Part shown: piece after piece, positions 23,043-35,726 of the stretch
Layout of the letters: each line of letters begins with the position of its first letter
Numbering within the stretch: the first letter of the stretch is position 1
NCBI RefSeq assembly: GCF_918797505.1
Contig: NC_092798.1
Span: forward strand, 12,289,501 to 12,353,500
Origin: Bemisia tabaci
Taxonomy: Eukaryota > Arthropoda > Insecta > Hemiptera > Aleyrodidae
DNA: 64,000 bases
Direction of reading: 5' to 3'
Translations under genes and position numbers: made by a program
Notes under the pieces: generated by a model
Database searches by the model: none
Seen by the model: the letters and a program-made list of their open reading frames with translations, nothing else
Told to the model about the DNA's origin: nothing

Positions 23043-24704
23043 TATTAAAGAACGTTGAGTTTTTCATAAATTCCAATACTATCAGTGATTTTTTATAGTA
23101 GTTGCCAGTGGTACAACAATGTGAGTGCCATTTTTCACTAAAAACACTAAATCACAATCCATGGTCTTTTTTCCTGTGTAAAATTTCTCTGTCAAGTGCT
23201 GATGAAGAGGTGGTTGATGAATTTAACTGAGTTTCATCACGAACGGCACAACTGAAATCCAAAAAAGTAATCCAGATGCTTGAAAAGCAAAAAATAAACT
23301 CAACAGAGAAATTCATTTTTGATTGTGAATTGAAATGGCATCGAATAATGAAGAGGATGCCAAAAGGGTTGCAATAATGCTGCCTTAATGAAACTCACAG
23401 CTACAGTCCACAGCAACTTTAAGGCGATACCCTCGTTACGTTTCTGAAACTTTTTCAGCAACCATTTACCGGACTGGGTTCCTCCAAGTGAAAAAGCAGT
23501 AATGCCCAATTTTATTCCAAAATAGAGCTTACCAGACTTTGAATTTCCCCTCTTCAAATATTGTAGCAATTATGAAATGGGGAATGAATTTATGTCCTCC
23601 GGCAAGAAATTTAATTATCATTTTTCAAGAAGTCCACACAACATATTTCTACTGATGTCACAGGTGATTTTAGGAAAACACGTCTTCTTATTAATTGATT
23701 ATACATTCCTTCTCAGGTAATGTAAATTACCCGTGTTTGTCGGCACCTTTATCCTTTCTTTTAAATTGGTTTACCAGAGGCCTCTTCCAATCGACTCTTT
23801 CAATTCAAGTTTTAAAATGTAAATAATTACCGAAGCGTTAAATTTTCAGAACTGATATTTTAACTCCATGTGAAACAATTATTTTGTCTTTTAAGTGACT
23901 CAAAGTTCGAGCATTTGCTTTTTATTACAATTAAATCAAGAGACACTGACCTTATCGAATAACTTTTGTTATGGAATCTTTCATTTTGTTATTTTTTACT
24001 GCATCATTTGTTTCTGTTCTCAATTTTTTCCATCTTTTAGTTTTTTTCTTCATAATCTGTAACTGCTTCACTATTTGATCAGTATTAGCGTGATGTATTA
24101 CAGCATCACGTAATGATTATTGTAAGTCGTTTTGTCAATTAATCACACAGTTTTGGAGTTTTAGGTTTCACGCATGTAATGTGAATGAACTTTCATAATA
24201 AAAGTGAAATTTTTTCCCACATTTGAATTTTATTTCCAAATTCCTTGGATTATTTGCCATTGAGTTAGGTGAAATAGATCTGAACTGAAAAATTTCAGAA
24301 TTATACCCAATTCCTCATCAAATTTCAAAAATAGTCTCAAAGCTCAACAATGAGGAATTAAGATTTATTAGGAAAATTCTGTGTGTATTGGATACTGTTT
24401 AAATGGGAAAAATTGCCTGAAATATCGATAAAACTGAAATTATTCTCTGTCATTTTTAAAGTTTTACCAAAGATCAACTATCAATAATGTAAGTTAGAAC
24501 ACACATTCATCTGAATCTGTAACACTATAGGTGCCTTTGTCACTTTTTGTTTTTTAAAGGCGAGTGATTGAACATCATTTCCTGAAATCTTTAATGACTT
24601 TTCTACGTTTTCTAAAGGGTTTTTCATAAAAATTTCTAAAAATAGCATTAGCTCCTTTGTCTTTCAATAATAAAGCAGTGCCTAGTGCAAGTTCAAAACT
24701 TTGC
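23043..24704. other. AT-rich sequence, nothing recognised
   Basis: No exon, repeat family or RNA gene was seen. Confidence 0.5.
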
Positions 24705-24968
24705 AATTGGATTGCATTTTGCAAAAAGGAACCAGAAGCATTGCAATGATGCTAAGATTGTGCACATTATCCTTTGCAGCAAAATAACTGAAATCAAGAG
24801 ATAATATGAAATTTACATGGTAATTTTTTACTTAGATTCACAGTTTTCAGCGAGTAAAATAGAACCTGACAATGAATAATCGGGTTTTTTTTTCAAGACA
24901 AAAGAAGTTGCACACTCTTAGCAACATTACAATTCTCGTGGTTCCTTTTCGCAAAATGCGATCCAATT
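24705..24968. mobile_element. Family M MITE (264 bp)
   Basis: Ends AATTGGATTGCATTTTGC and GCAAAATGCGATCCAATT, with inner GGAACCA/TGGTTCC and TGCAC blocks also inverted. A half copy is at 59221. Confidence 0.75.
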
Positions 24969-25656
24969 AAGGTACATGTTCTTTGAATTTCATGATAGCC
25001 ATATCTTTAAATTCTGCATTTATTTTTTTTTCAAAAAAATAAAAAATCATAGTTTAGGTAAGCTACAGATGAGCGAAGGAGGTAAGTGATAGGTAAAAAA
25101 ATTTCTTTATGATGATTGAAATAAGTGATTTTGAAATAAATTCATTTCTCCCAATACTTGAAGTTGGCCAAAAAATCGACCTCAGGAACTCGGTAACTCA
25201 GTAACTCAAGTAAATTGAAAAAACCAAACATGCTCCTCTGAAAATCAGAAAAATTTTAAATACTCACATTCTGCTTCACCGAAGTCTTCAATTTTTAAAG
25301 TTGCTTACACCCGGATAGTTAAGATCTGATTCTTCTACAGGAGGCAAAGCCTAGCAGCTGGTGCTGTCACCTGTTTAATTTCAAACAAATTTAATAGCTT
25401 AACTTGGAAACTGTAAATACCAGTTTGTGATTACAGACTTTTTGTCATGCTCTATTTGTATATTTTACAAACTAAGCAACGTAATTGAGTATTTTTGCAA
25501 TCTTCTCCGTCTTAATGAATACCCATTCTATGACTCTCTTATTTCCATATTGTACTTTAAGCAATAAAATTTGCTCATTTTCCTGCAAAAAATTAAAACA
25601 GAACCAGAAAAATAGTTTGGGACAACAATGGAGATAAAAAGTTTCAGAGTGTATTC

Positions 25657-25768
25657 ACCTGGCAACTGCCAAAAATAATGTCGGATAATTGTTTTGAAAA
25701 TGTTGCTGCAGTGTTAATTTTGGCAGTAACGTTGCTACATTTTTGCAACCACATATTCGCTGGGCAGT
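25657..25768. repeat. Family N, second copy
   Basis: GGCAACTGCCAAAAATAATG ... ATTTTGGCAG ... GCAACCACATATTCGCTGGG follows the order of motifs in 22003-22130, with divergence. Confidence 0.5.
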
Positions 25769-27451
25769 AGTCATTCACTTATCATAATCCATCCGTCACC
25801 ATCCATAGGAAATGGAACCTTAATACTGATAACTCAAAGTGAGTCACAGGTACTACTGCTTTGATGAGTACACGAACATTTCACTAACCAAGAAACTGAT
25901 GACATAACTTTTATGTTTCATCCATCTTTTATCCCAATGCTGCTTTCCTTGGCCATCACACTCCTCTTGTTGCAAATCCTGTTGGAATTTTCATGAATGA
26001 AGTTTAAAGCTCTCTGTAGCTCACAGGAAATGGACTCATACCACACCCACATGGTAAATGAGGCTGTCAGCTGTAAATTTGAAGAAACCAGAAATGAATC
26101 AGAGTGATGAGACCCAGCGCAAATGCTAGAGTGAATCAATGAACCCGTATAAGGAGGAACAGACGTAGGGTGTGTACAAAGCATTGTCCCAAGTTCCTCA
26201 ACCGTGAAGAGATCTTAGCCCCAGTTGACATCTTATCAGATGAGGAAGTCTTCAATTCAGATCCTACAACGACTGAATTTTCAGTTGTGTATCTCATTCC
26301 AGGCTTTTTTTTTTATACTTCAGTTCTGAGTTCTTTGATTTTGAAGTTTTGAATAGCCTCACTTCGTGTTTTTCATATACATCATTGGGTATCATGCATA
26401 TATAATCCTTAAATTTCATATTTCTAGTTGGAATGAGAATATCTACATCTAAAGCACATCATAAGTTTTTGACACAAAAAGTAAGTAATCATGAAAAATT
26501 TAAGGAATGACTGATAGTTTTGCAAATTTTTTGTGAAGAAAAAATGCCAGCCCACAATTTTATCATTATTATAATTATTTGAAAAATGGTAGTTGATTAT
26601 CAATGGTGAAATCCTAAGTTAATTTTTTAGTACCTTCTCATTTTTTTCAACTTTGAACCTTTTTAATCTCTCACACCACAGTTAAGTTCAGATAGCGGTA
26701 AGTAAGCTCTATTTGAACTGTGTTTAATTTAACAATAATAAGAAATCAAGAGCCTTGCAATACTGTTAGAACTGAGCAGTTTCTATCTTGCAGTAGAACC
26801 TGACAAACAAGTACAAAGAGTCTTTCTCATTCAAATCTTAACAAATTTCCATGAATTTAAAATATTCTTCGTAGATTTCTTTATTAGCTAGCCCTCTGTT
26901 ATTTTACGGTAAAAGAAGAAGCGGCAAAATTTCAGTAAAATTGCCATGTTCTGCTTCAGTTCCCTTTGGGACAACCCAATCTCATTATAACTGTGATGAA
27001 GACACAAGAATAAGACCTGGATGGCTGAAGTCAAAGTCTGCCCGATTATTTGCCCTCTGAAAAATTAGAGTTAATACGTATGTTGGAATTTAATCTCTGC
27101 TGTTATTTTATTCTTTCAAAGAAAATTTAACTGCTTTTCTAGGAATTTTATGTTAATTTTCCTCGCCTTTTCACAGAAAATTCCGAGGAAATATTTTAGT
27201 TGTTTCCCCTTTAATAAATAATATTAAACCTGAGGTTTTGAAACGTCGTAATGGAGCGGGGGTACGTGTCTTTTGATTTCAGCCATTGGCATGTGTGATG
27301 TCACGTACAACGTTAAGCTTAATTTTTTTCTGTGTTTAATGTGGTTGGATTGAATATTGGATGAAAATTCACCTTTTAGGTAGGCTCAATTAGTAGACGA
27401 ATGATACAATTTTTCTGGCTGAAAAGTTCGCTTGTGAGGAACGCATGCAAA
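25769..27451. other. AT-rich sequence, nothing recognised
   Basis: No gene supported. An 88-codon minus-strand ORF at 25918-26184 has no recognisable domain. Confidence 0.45.
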
Positions 27452-27464
27452 GGGGGGGGGGGGG
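27452..27464. repeat. G13 homopolymer
   Basis: Run of 13 G about 150 bp before the promoter-like patch. Confidence 0.85.
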
Positions 27465-27599
27465 ATTTACAACTGGAAATTTTGATCTCTGAAGACTCTT
27501 TGTCACTAGTTGTGAGATAAAAAAAAGCAGACGCGATTAAAAAAGTTCGTGTAACTGGTAGAGGCAGGGAGCGCCGATTCAAATTTCGCGGAAACTTTT

Positions 27600-27776
27600 C
27601 GTCAAGCGCGCCCTCTACCATGGCAACGTCGTCTCGGCCAATCAAATCGAAGCATTTCTTGGCGGGATATTTGCCTCGCTCATGCGCAGTGCGTCGATTT
27701 CGTCATGTGTTCCCCCTGCTTCCCTCATTTCCCAACCTCACGAAACTCGACGAATTGTTTTGTTCAATTTGTCTCG
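27600..27776 (+). promoter_or_regulatory. Promoter-like patch of an unrecognised gene
   Basis: CpG content rises sharply. A CCAAT box (27638-27642) is followed about 15 bp later by CTTGGCGGGATA, 10 of 12 matches to the E2F consensus TTTGGCGGGAAA. This arrangement is common at TATA-less, cell-cycle-linked promoters. The TSS is not placed. Confidence 0.45.
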
Positions 27777-27848
27777 ATGGAAGTCCGCATGTGTCTCGCC
27801 GTAGTGTTTCAAGGTCTTTCGCCTGCCGATTCAATTCACGTGGTCACG
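27777..27848 (+). CDS. Possible first coding exon, gene not recognised
   Basis: An ATG at 27777 opens 24 codons (MEVRMCLAVVFQGLSPADSI, then HVVT) ending in phase 0 at a good donor, ACG|GTAAGA (27849). The reading is ordinary protein-like sequence beginning with alternating hydrophobic residues, but I cannot name the family. Alternative readings exist: an ATG at 27705 in the same frame and an ATG at 27620 in another frame that also crosses the donor. It may also be a 5'UTR exon. I could not identify exon 2. It may lie in one of the GC-rich islands downstream or outside the window. Confidence 0.35.
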
Positions 27849-30359
27849 GTAAGAATTTTACACATTTTAATATCAAAACCGGCGCCCAAAGAACTTTTGG
27901 AACCAAAGTTCCGAACTCGTTATGCTTCGAGATGCACCCCATCCGAATTCCATTGTTCTGGGAACTGCATGGCGATTCTCCGAGCAGAACGTGACGATCT
28001 TCCCTGAAATTCTTGATCACATCTCTAACGGATGTTTTTTTTTTTTGATTGGAATTATTGTTTCGGCCTAAAATGCTGACGAGTTCGACCGTTCCCGGCG
28101 AACGTTTTGCTGCGTCGTCGAATTAAATGCGTTGAATGAGCTAGTCTTTATCACATGCATGCCATGCTTCTATCAGCCTCATCTCGCTGGTCGTCGCTGA
28201 TTATCATTATCAAATTTCCTTGAGTGATTTCACAATGAACTCTTGATCAGGCTGTTACGTGGACCGTGCCAAGTTCAGTTTTTTTACTCGATCGTTTCAG
28301 GGAAGATCCAGTTCTTCTGTGGAAGTCATTTGTTGACTTTTAGGTTATGAACATGTGAATTGTGAGAATGCCACAAGTGTAGTATTTAGAGAGCAATTTC
28401 CTCTCGAATGTGTGATATTGTCTCTGCCATAGACTCACGTTCGTATCAAGGTACTCTTCAATAAATTAGTCCTACCTAAGTTTTAATTGCTCTGTGTGCA
28501 AATTTGTATAATGATTTGATGCGCTCATGCATGAGAACGGGCGCATTGTTTTGGGCTAGAGCTGGTTAGAATGGAGCCAGTGACTCTCTAGACTTTCAAG
28601 TGTAACATTGTTAAATATATATTATCAATTACCACTTTGTTGTATTGTATGTTAGCCGGGGCTTTGTGTTTGATGACTCCTAGTTTGTGTAAAGATTGCG
28701 ACAAGTTCTAATGGGAGGGATTTCTCCTGCGTTCATCACCTGCTAGGCCACCCTTCGAATATGGTCAGCTCTGTAATCAAGCTCGCTTATCAGTAATTTA
28801 CAGGACCATCTATTTCTTCTCGATCTGATAATCATGAGGCAATTGGAATTCAAAGGCCCCCTCCCTTTCCTCAATACCTACCTGAAATGCATGCCCATTT
28901 TGTTTATGTTTTTGTCTGATGATAGTGCAACTTACTCCTTATTATTTCATATTTCAGCCAACAGACAGAGCTGCCTGTTATAGTCTGATGTCTTATCTCT
29001 GTCCCTCTACCTATTTTCTCTCTGAATGTTTTGAGATAGTGCCGAAATTGCTCTTAGTTTTGTAGTGTCATCGTAAGCTTGAATTTTTCAAGAAGACTGC
29101 AATCGCTTTTTCTTGAAACTGGAAGTTCAACCTATTATGCAGAGAGGAACGACTTCATTGACTAAGTAGGTTTACGAAATTTAGATAGCCTTAAGGGGTG
29201 TCAAAATGCATCAGAGAGAGGAACACGAGTGCCCGCCAAAAATGATGGAATCTGATGTAATGGCAAGTCATATTAATTTCTAGTTTCAGTATTGACCAGC
29301 ACAGACGAGAAAATTGCACAAGAAAAAACTAACTCCTTCTCGGAAGAGGACTACTAAGAAAATCTTCCGCTGATTTGGTCGTATTCTGCTGATTTTGTAG
29401 CAAAGTTTGCTGGGAAAAGTTACTTCTTATGTTTTTCTCTCGTTAGACTATCTTCGTAGACTTTTATCTATAGAAAGTATTTCAATGTTGATGGTTTTAA
29501 TACCTAAGAAGTCTTGGTTCCTACACAATCAGGACCCTCTCTTAAATCAGTTTGCTACCCAGTAGTTATCCTCGGTAGCGAGATCTTTTTTGAGTTCTAT
29601 AGAGCTCTAAGGATTGGAAAAGTTTCTTTCATTTCCTATTACTCGATGTAAATTCTTTATCAATTTGCCGAAGGATTCCTCCTTACGTAACCAAGGCTTT
29701 TAATTTTTGCAGAAAGGTGCAAAAAAATAGTGCAGTAAAACGTTAAGTTTAGGAACGTTGAAGATAGTAGGAAAAAAAATCGTAAAACAACTTTGAATTC
29801 TTAATGGTCGGTCGCCTTCTCAGCAAAGATAATTTAAAATAACCTCGGAGTTATTCATTGATGTATTTTTTAAATCCGTTTACTTAGTTGGGCCAATTTC
29901 AAGTCATGGCCAAGGATAAATTCAGAGATATATTCAATATTTTCACATTTTCAATTCAGAGATAGGAACTGAAAATTTTAAGTGGTGAACAAATTTCAAT
30001 TACTGAAATCTCCCGCTTGCGTCGTCCAATCTCCTATGTGGGTATTGAAAAATAGAGGCTGTTTCTGATTTCTTATACCCGTGAGATCTGAATACCTATC
30101 AGGCCGATTCTTATGTAAATTTCTTCCGAGTGGAGTGATGTGTTTGCATGAGGATTTGCCGAAGATTCGAGCCTCTGCTATTCTGTGATTTTTCTCTTTT
30201 TTATAAAGAAAGGGAAGAAGAAGAAAAAACAAAATTATGACGAAAGATAGAGAGTTGTTTCCTACGTATAGGCGCTGCATTCCAGTTACAGTGCAGAAAA
30301 AAGCGAAGAGCCTTCAGTTAGTGTCGGATGCAATGAACAAATAACTAATTTCATTCAAC
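27849..30359. other. No gene recognised, possibly intron
   Basis: Less AT-rich near 28.0-28.3 kb, then ordinary AT-rich sequence. No exon with both splice sites and a convincing reading. Confidence 0.4.
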
Positions 30360-31309
30360 CCCTGGATGCAACTATTCGGGCTCCATGAATGTCCGTGTTG
30401 CGTACGTACGAAAGTGAAGGCGCTTCGACCGTCCTGGCTCTCAGCACCTCACCCGTTTGCGGCTCCAGAGGCGAGCCGTACTGCAGGGATCCTAAATGGC
30501 AGACGTAGGATTTGGATTTGACCATCTTTAGTGCTTCAGTTTTGATACCGCGTTGTGCTAAGCATGATCTGTAGAGCAACTATTCATGTTTAAGAGATGT
30601 CTTCTAGGTGAAAGTAAAGAATTGAGGGCATTGTGTCATCTTCCGGCCAAAGCATCACAAGCGCATGCGACGTTTCAAAATGTCCCGAGCCATTTTATTT
30701 TTTCACGGAGAAATTGTTCAACGAAGCCGTCCGAAAATTTCACTGAATTTTTTTCGTACTGCCTTATAAAGTCGGTGAAATTTTCAAACTGATTCAACCA
30801 ACGATTTCTCTGTTAAAAAAATAAAATAGCGGCGGAAATTTTGAAATGTCGCATGCATGGCGCTTGTGATAATACCTACTTTGTCCTGAATCTGACGATA
30901 ACGCAATACTCTACGTGAGTCAAATCGCGCCATTCAACAGTTGTGGCCAACTTCTCAGTTGAGCATTGCTCCTTACCCTTCATTGTTCAAGTGTAAACAA
31001 TTTGCCATAGCTGAGCTAAAGCGTCAAGATTGAGGTCGTCATATTTTCGTATCTCAGAGACTGCCACGGTAATGCTTAGTGTGCAATTTGCCTCACTTAG
31101 ACCATTCAGTTTTCATGGGCGGGAGGTTTAAATTCACGGTCAAGGATCATTTAATACCTTGGTCACGAGTTAATTCCAGTAATTTTCGTTGCCGAAGTCG
31201 AGTTTCACGGGAAATTTTGGTCTTGTCTAGTGGTCCATTGGTTTATTAAGCCATAGATTTTTCTCCCTGTATACGTATACCCGTGGTGCTCTAGCCACCG
31301 TTCGGTGAA

Positions 31310-32053
31310 AAAGAGGTGATTTCGGAGGCGTATTCGACAACGACGGGGTGGGAAATTAGTGGACGGGAGGCCCGATCCAGCCCGGCCGTTGGCGCGCGTG
31401 CTTCGCGGGCAGGTGTGTGTACCCGTCCTCCGCCGCCGCACAGTGGATCGAGTCAACCCAAGATGTCGGACATGAAATTTTTAACCAAAACTGCTAATTT
31501 CAATGTTCATTTCGTCACATTTTAAATTTCAAGGGATGCTTTCAGAAGAAACTTCCGCTAGGAAACCAATAGACCCACTTTTAGAACATCCAATTTTTAT
31601 ATTAACGGAGTTAAAAGCGTTTAAAGTTTCCACATTTTGTCCGATTTCTCCCATTATTTTGTTCCACTGTGCGCCGTCCGGGGCGCAAGTCGCAAGCTGC
31701 CTCCGAGTTTCGGTTAGTCCAGGTGGCCGCCCCGGTCCCCGCACCCCCGTCGCCACGTCGCCGGCATGCTCTCGGGTGGAACAATGGAAATCCGGGGGAT
31801 TTTAAGCGAAGAATGGCAACAGCGCCGCGGACCCGGGGTCCCATCTGCTGCGCCCTTTCTTCCCGCGACGGCCCGGCCGCGAGTCGGACCCGGACCCGGA
31901 GGACGGACCCCAAGACGTGCACATTGTGATCCGCGAGACGGGACCAGGGAGTCGGCGAAGAAGGCGAAGGGGACGCCGACGAAAACGAAACGACCGACAC
32001 TTCGGATTCGGCGTCTTGCGAAATGAACGGCAAGAGGCGGCCTTTGCCAGTTT
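31310..32053. other. GC-rich island 1
   Basis: CpG-dense sequence split by a family L element. One frame reads S-A-A-D-P to EDGPQDVHIVIRETGP (about 31821-31950). The adjacent frame reads GEEGEGDADENETTDTSDSA and ends at TAA 32053. These look protein-like but need a frame change, so an exon boundary, a pseudogene or chance are all possible. Confidence 0.35.
31437..31673. mobile_element. Family L MITE, copy 1 (about 237 bp)
   Basis: Ends CGCACAGTGGATCGAG and TTGTTCCACTGTGCG. The interior shares the TTTCGTCACATTTTAAATT block with copy 2 at 49630. Confidence 0.65.
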
Positions 32054-32452
32054 AAATCAAGGGCAGGACTGTCACAGTCAGGGAATTTGAAAAAGTCAGG
32101 GAAAACCTGGAAATGTCAGGGAAAACCTGGAAATGTCAGGGAAAATGACGAAAGTGTCGGGGGGAAACATCTCAGCCACCCTCATTTGCCCCTTAGAATT
32201 GACTAAGAAATAAAGGGCAGGACTGTGACAGTCAGGGACTTTGAAAAAAGTCAGGGAAAACCTGGAAATGTCAAGGAAAAGCTGGAAATGTCGGGGAAAA
32301 TGACGAAAGTGTCGGGGAAAAACAGTTCAGCCACCCTCATTTGCCCCTTAGAATAGGCTTAGAAATCAAGGGCAGGACTGTCACAGTCAGGGAAAATGAC
32401 GAAAGTGTCGGGGAAAAGCAGTTAAGCCACCCTCATTGGCCCCTCAGAATGG
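32054..32452. repeat. Family D tandem array, about 2.6 units of 154 bp
   Basis: Units start at 32054, 32208 and 32363 (AAATCAAGGGCAGGACTGTC type). Each carries several TCAGGGAAAA motifs and ends with CAGCCACCCTCATTTGCCCC. The third unit has an internal deletion. Confidence 0.85.
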
Positions 32453-32991
32453 GATAGATGTTCGTAAAACCAATTTTGCTTGATTTCTTCAGGTAATATA
32501 TTGTTTGGGACAATATTTGAAGGAAATACGAGAAAATCCATAAAACTACTCGAATCATTTACGTGCCATATTGATACCGATGATGTGAGCTTGTAACGTT
32601 TCCACACTTTGTCCGACCTCACTCATTGACTCGCCGGCGGCGCCCAGTGTGTAGAGTCAAAACGCCTTCAACTCCGCGCGTATGCAACACGGACATCCGT
32701 GGAGCCCGAATAGTTGCATCCAGGATAGTATCCGTCGCATGCTACACAAACTGCAGCTTTTATTGTTTCTCGTTTACCTTAACTTAGTCCCAATGTTGTC
32801 TATCGTGTCTACGAAGGAAACAACCACTAATTTTTTCGTGACACTGCCAATTTTCTGATACATGCAATATCTAAATGTGTTTAAATCGTTGCGGACTCTC
32901 GAAATAGCAGAAAAATTAGGCATCTGACAATACTATGTTGAGTTTCCTTTATGCTACTTCCATGAGTCGTCTCCTGTTGGGATTTTTTGGT

Positions 32992-33007
32992 CCCCCCCCC
33001 CCCCCCC
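32992..33007. repeat. C16 homopolymer
   Basis: Uninterrupted C run after GGT. Confidence 0.85.
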
Positions 33008-33243
33008 TTCAGGATAACTAGTTTTGACCTTGAAGTGCAAAATTTGCGAAAAACAATCCTGGTGAATCGCACGGAATTTGGCTAAAAAACGATTACCATT
33101 CACCTTCCGACAATATGAACTTAGATAGGAAATCCTTTTCATCACAAGCCTAATCACGCGTTTATGATTTCCTAGGTGCAATAGCGAAACTAGCACAACA
33201 AAGTCTGTTAAATGTGTTAGTGAAAATTACCTAATCCTCTACT

Positions 33244-33470
33244 TTGCCGTGCCTAGTAAACAAACCATAAGAGCATTCGAATGTCGTCAAATTTCTTCGC
33301 AGAAAATATATATGCTTACGAAAATTCTGAATATTTTTCTTTGAAATTTTCAGACATTAGATCGAGTTACGAATGAAATCCTCTGAAAAGTATGAAGAGA
33401 AATACTCTCGAAAAATTCGTGATTTGTCGAAGTCTAATAGCTCATATGGCGTTCTTCCTTATCACGGCAG
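33244..33470. mobile_element. Family B MITE (227 bp, diverged)
   Basis: Ends TGCCGTGCCTAG and GCGTTCTTCCTTATCACGGCAG, with the usual interior AATATTTTTCTTTGAAATTT. Confidence 0.7.
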
Positions 33471-34427
33471 TAATCTTTCTCTTCTGAAATTTGGGCTGCG
33501 TCCAGTCCTCATCGAGTATTTCAAGTAACACTCTGCGTATACAGGTACTGAAATTTTGAATAAATGAAAAAGGCTTTCGAATGGACCAGAATGAGTACCC
33601 AACAAATACGAATACCCCCTCGAAGATGATCCGAGATTTAAATCCGAACTTGCGAAACGGCGTCCCCTTCCCCTCTCCGCAGCTTTCATCCCCACCGCCC
33701 ATCGCGCGGCGAAGGGGCTAGACGTTGATTTTTGGACGAAAAAGTCGTTAGTGTTTCTTGAAAGGAGCCGTTTCATTTCGGTTTTTTTTCTCCTTTCATT
33801 TGGAAGCGGCTCTTTGTGTCGCATCGAAACGTCCCAGCCGCGAGGGTCGGTCGGTTACCGGTTTACCGGCGCGCATTATTTTCGGGGGCAGTCCGATTCA
33901 TGTTTTCGAATGGGTTCTTGAGGCCGTGTCCCGCCGAAGTTCTTGAACTTCGTGGCAGTTACCATGAGGTTGCGCATGTTACAGATGAGTTAGATTACAT
34001 TTTGCAATTGAATCGGTTGGTCACAGAATGGCACAAGAGCCAAAAATGAGAATTCCAGAAAAATTGTAATAACCGTTTTAATTGACCCCTTATTAATCTC
34101 ATTGCTTTAAAATATTAAAGCGATGAATTATCTAATCACATTATTGATTAACTTGCAATTTAAAATGGGTTGGTTCATACAGTTTTTAATGTTTTTTTTT
34201 CGTACTTTTATATCTGCGCTTGAGCCCTTTGGTAACCCACCGATTCAATTAGGAACCACGATACCTAGCTCAGTTTCAGAACTACTGATACATGTTTTTT
34301 CTTCACATAAAGCGTCTGTTTCTTTGTGTTTAATTAACTCCACATGGGAATTTCCTGTATGAGAAAAAATTCCTAACTGGAATGAATTAACACAGAAAAT
34401 AATGAATTTTGTCAAGAACTCGAGTAC
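33471..34427. other. No gene recognised
   Basis: A mildly GC-rich patch at 33650-33960 gives overlapping ORFs of 62-120 codons on both strands. None has a known domain, and the mutual shadowing suggests composition rather than coding. Confidence 0.4.
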
Positions 34428-34478
34428 CTTCGTTGTTCGTAGGGAGAATACACCTTCGTTGCTCGTAGGGAGAATACA
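34428..34478. repeat. Tandem 24-bp duplication
   Basis: CCTTCGTTG(T/C)TCGTAGGGAGAATACA occurs twice in a row. Confidence 0.85.
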
Positions 34479-34518
34479 GATTTGTCGGTAATTTTTATGG
34501 TCTAGTTACACTTTCAAA

Positions 34519-34772
34519 TTGGACTGAGTTAAGCAGAAAGGAACCAACCCACATTTTGAAAAAAATTGAGTTATGAGTGGTTTTGAACTCAACCACTGCT
34601 CTACTATAAATAGCCAAAAATTCAAAGTTTTTGTTGGAACAAATTTCGCAGAAATTGAACTTGAAGTTTATCTTTTACATTGAGTCTTACGCAGGAGCTA
34701 AACTTTAAACCTTTTTTTCTCGGCTCGATCCCGATGTGGCTTGGTTCCTTTCTGTTTAACTCCGTCCAATTG
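34519..34772. mobile_element. Family G MITE (254 bp)
   Basis: Ends TTGGACTGAGTTAAGCAGAA and TTTCTGTTTAACTCCGTCCAA, with GGAACCAA/TTGGTTCC inside. Non-coding. Confidence 0.75.
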
Positions 34773-35129
34773 AAGCTCTGATTGGTGGAAAAAGACCTGA
34801 GGTGAGGATGCGACCAAGAAGAGGCCCAATTTGATCGTGTAACTGGACCTCAAGGATAGATCATGGATCTTTCTAGGCTCCAATGGGCAGCCAACATATG
34901 AATTAAAAGTATCCAGAGTGATTTATTTTTTACAATTTTTACGACCAATCGTTTGTAGAGCACGTATTAGACTTAGTTCGGGCATAAGACTTTTTTTCGC
35001 GGAAGAACTTTCATTAATGAACATTCTTGGACATCGGGTAATGGGGAATTATCGATAATCGATCATTCACGCCTCGTCACTGTACATATCATTGCCAAAT
35101 TTAAGTGGGAAATTGAATTTTTTACAAGA

Positions 35130-35295
35130 GAAAGTTAGTGTGTATTTCTCCGAAAATTCAAGGAAGTTGCTTCATACCAAATAGGAAATTCACCGGCATT
35201 TGCACAAAAATCCGCGAAATTGTTTTCATGTAAACAATTGAATTGCCCTACTAAATTTAGCGATATGATTCCTCTCTGCCTTACGCGGTCCAAAC
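35130..35295. repeat. Family G half copy
   Basis: Matches the right half of the family G copy at 46126 (TTGCACAAAAATCCGC ... ACGCGGTCC); the left half is absent. Confidence 0.5.
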
Positions 35296-35700
35296 ATCCA
35301 GGCGCATTTTACGCATGGCGCTTGCCGGATTCGAACACTGAGGACGATGGCGAGAACATCTCCGGACCCATCTCTCTGGCTCGGCACCATGTGCATGAAA
35401 GCTGTCGAGTGAGATCTCGAGTGCATCGGGGCCCCGGGGACGGAGGGGGGCCACCGGCGAGGGGCCCCAGCGCCGTCGGGAAGGGGGGCGCTCCCGGTTG
35501 AAATCTGGGACAATGGCAGACGAACTGTCCCCGGGACTCCCTCCCCCCGCCCTAACCCCCTCGTCCTGTCCCCCGGGTCCCGCGTTTTTTCTCGTCCGTG
35601 GATGCGTTCCTGGCTCGGAACGCGCCGCCCATGTTTCGGAATCGAATTACGCTCATCGGAGGAATATTGATGTAATCGAACTTGGGGGATTCTGAGTCCA
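35296..35700. other. GC-rich island 2
   Basis: CpG-dense. The plus-strand reading GAFYAWRLPDSNTEDDGENI (about 35303-35362) is protein-like and in an ORF starting at 35220. The minus strand has a 182-codon ORF, mostly low-complexity Arg/Gly/Pro. No domain recognised. Confidence 0.3.
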
Positions 35701-35726
35701 CTGGGAAGAGAGAGAGAAAAAAAAAG

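Larger units (their letters stand above)
30360..32727. mobile_element. Region bounded by a long inverted repeat (2.37 kb)
   Basis: CCTGGATGCAACTATTCGGG and the following 26 bp at 30361-30406 recur in reverse complement at 32682-32727 with about 3 mismatches in 46. Weaker match extends about 20 bp further inward. The inside holds a GC island, a family L element and a family D tandem array, but no transposase reading. It may be a composite element or two facing repeat copies. Confidence 0.45.

Noticed and set aside
28317..28343. Segment after TCGATCGTTTCAG (about 28302) as exon 2 of the gene at 27777
   Set aside because: Two of the three frames meet a stop within 50 nt, and there is no good donor.
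32014..32027. Shared TCTTGCGAAATGA with 44836 as evidence of duplicated exons
   Set aside because: A 13-base match is expected by chance many times in a window of this size.
35325..35345. T-arm-like GATTCGAAC as part of a tRNA
   Set aside because: The flanking bases do not form the T stem, and no anticodon or acceptor stem can be built around it.
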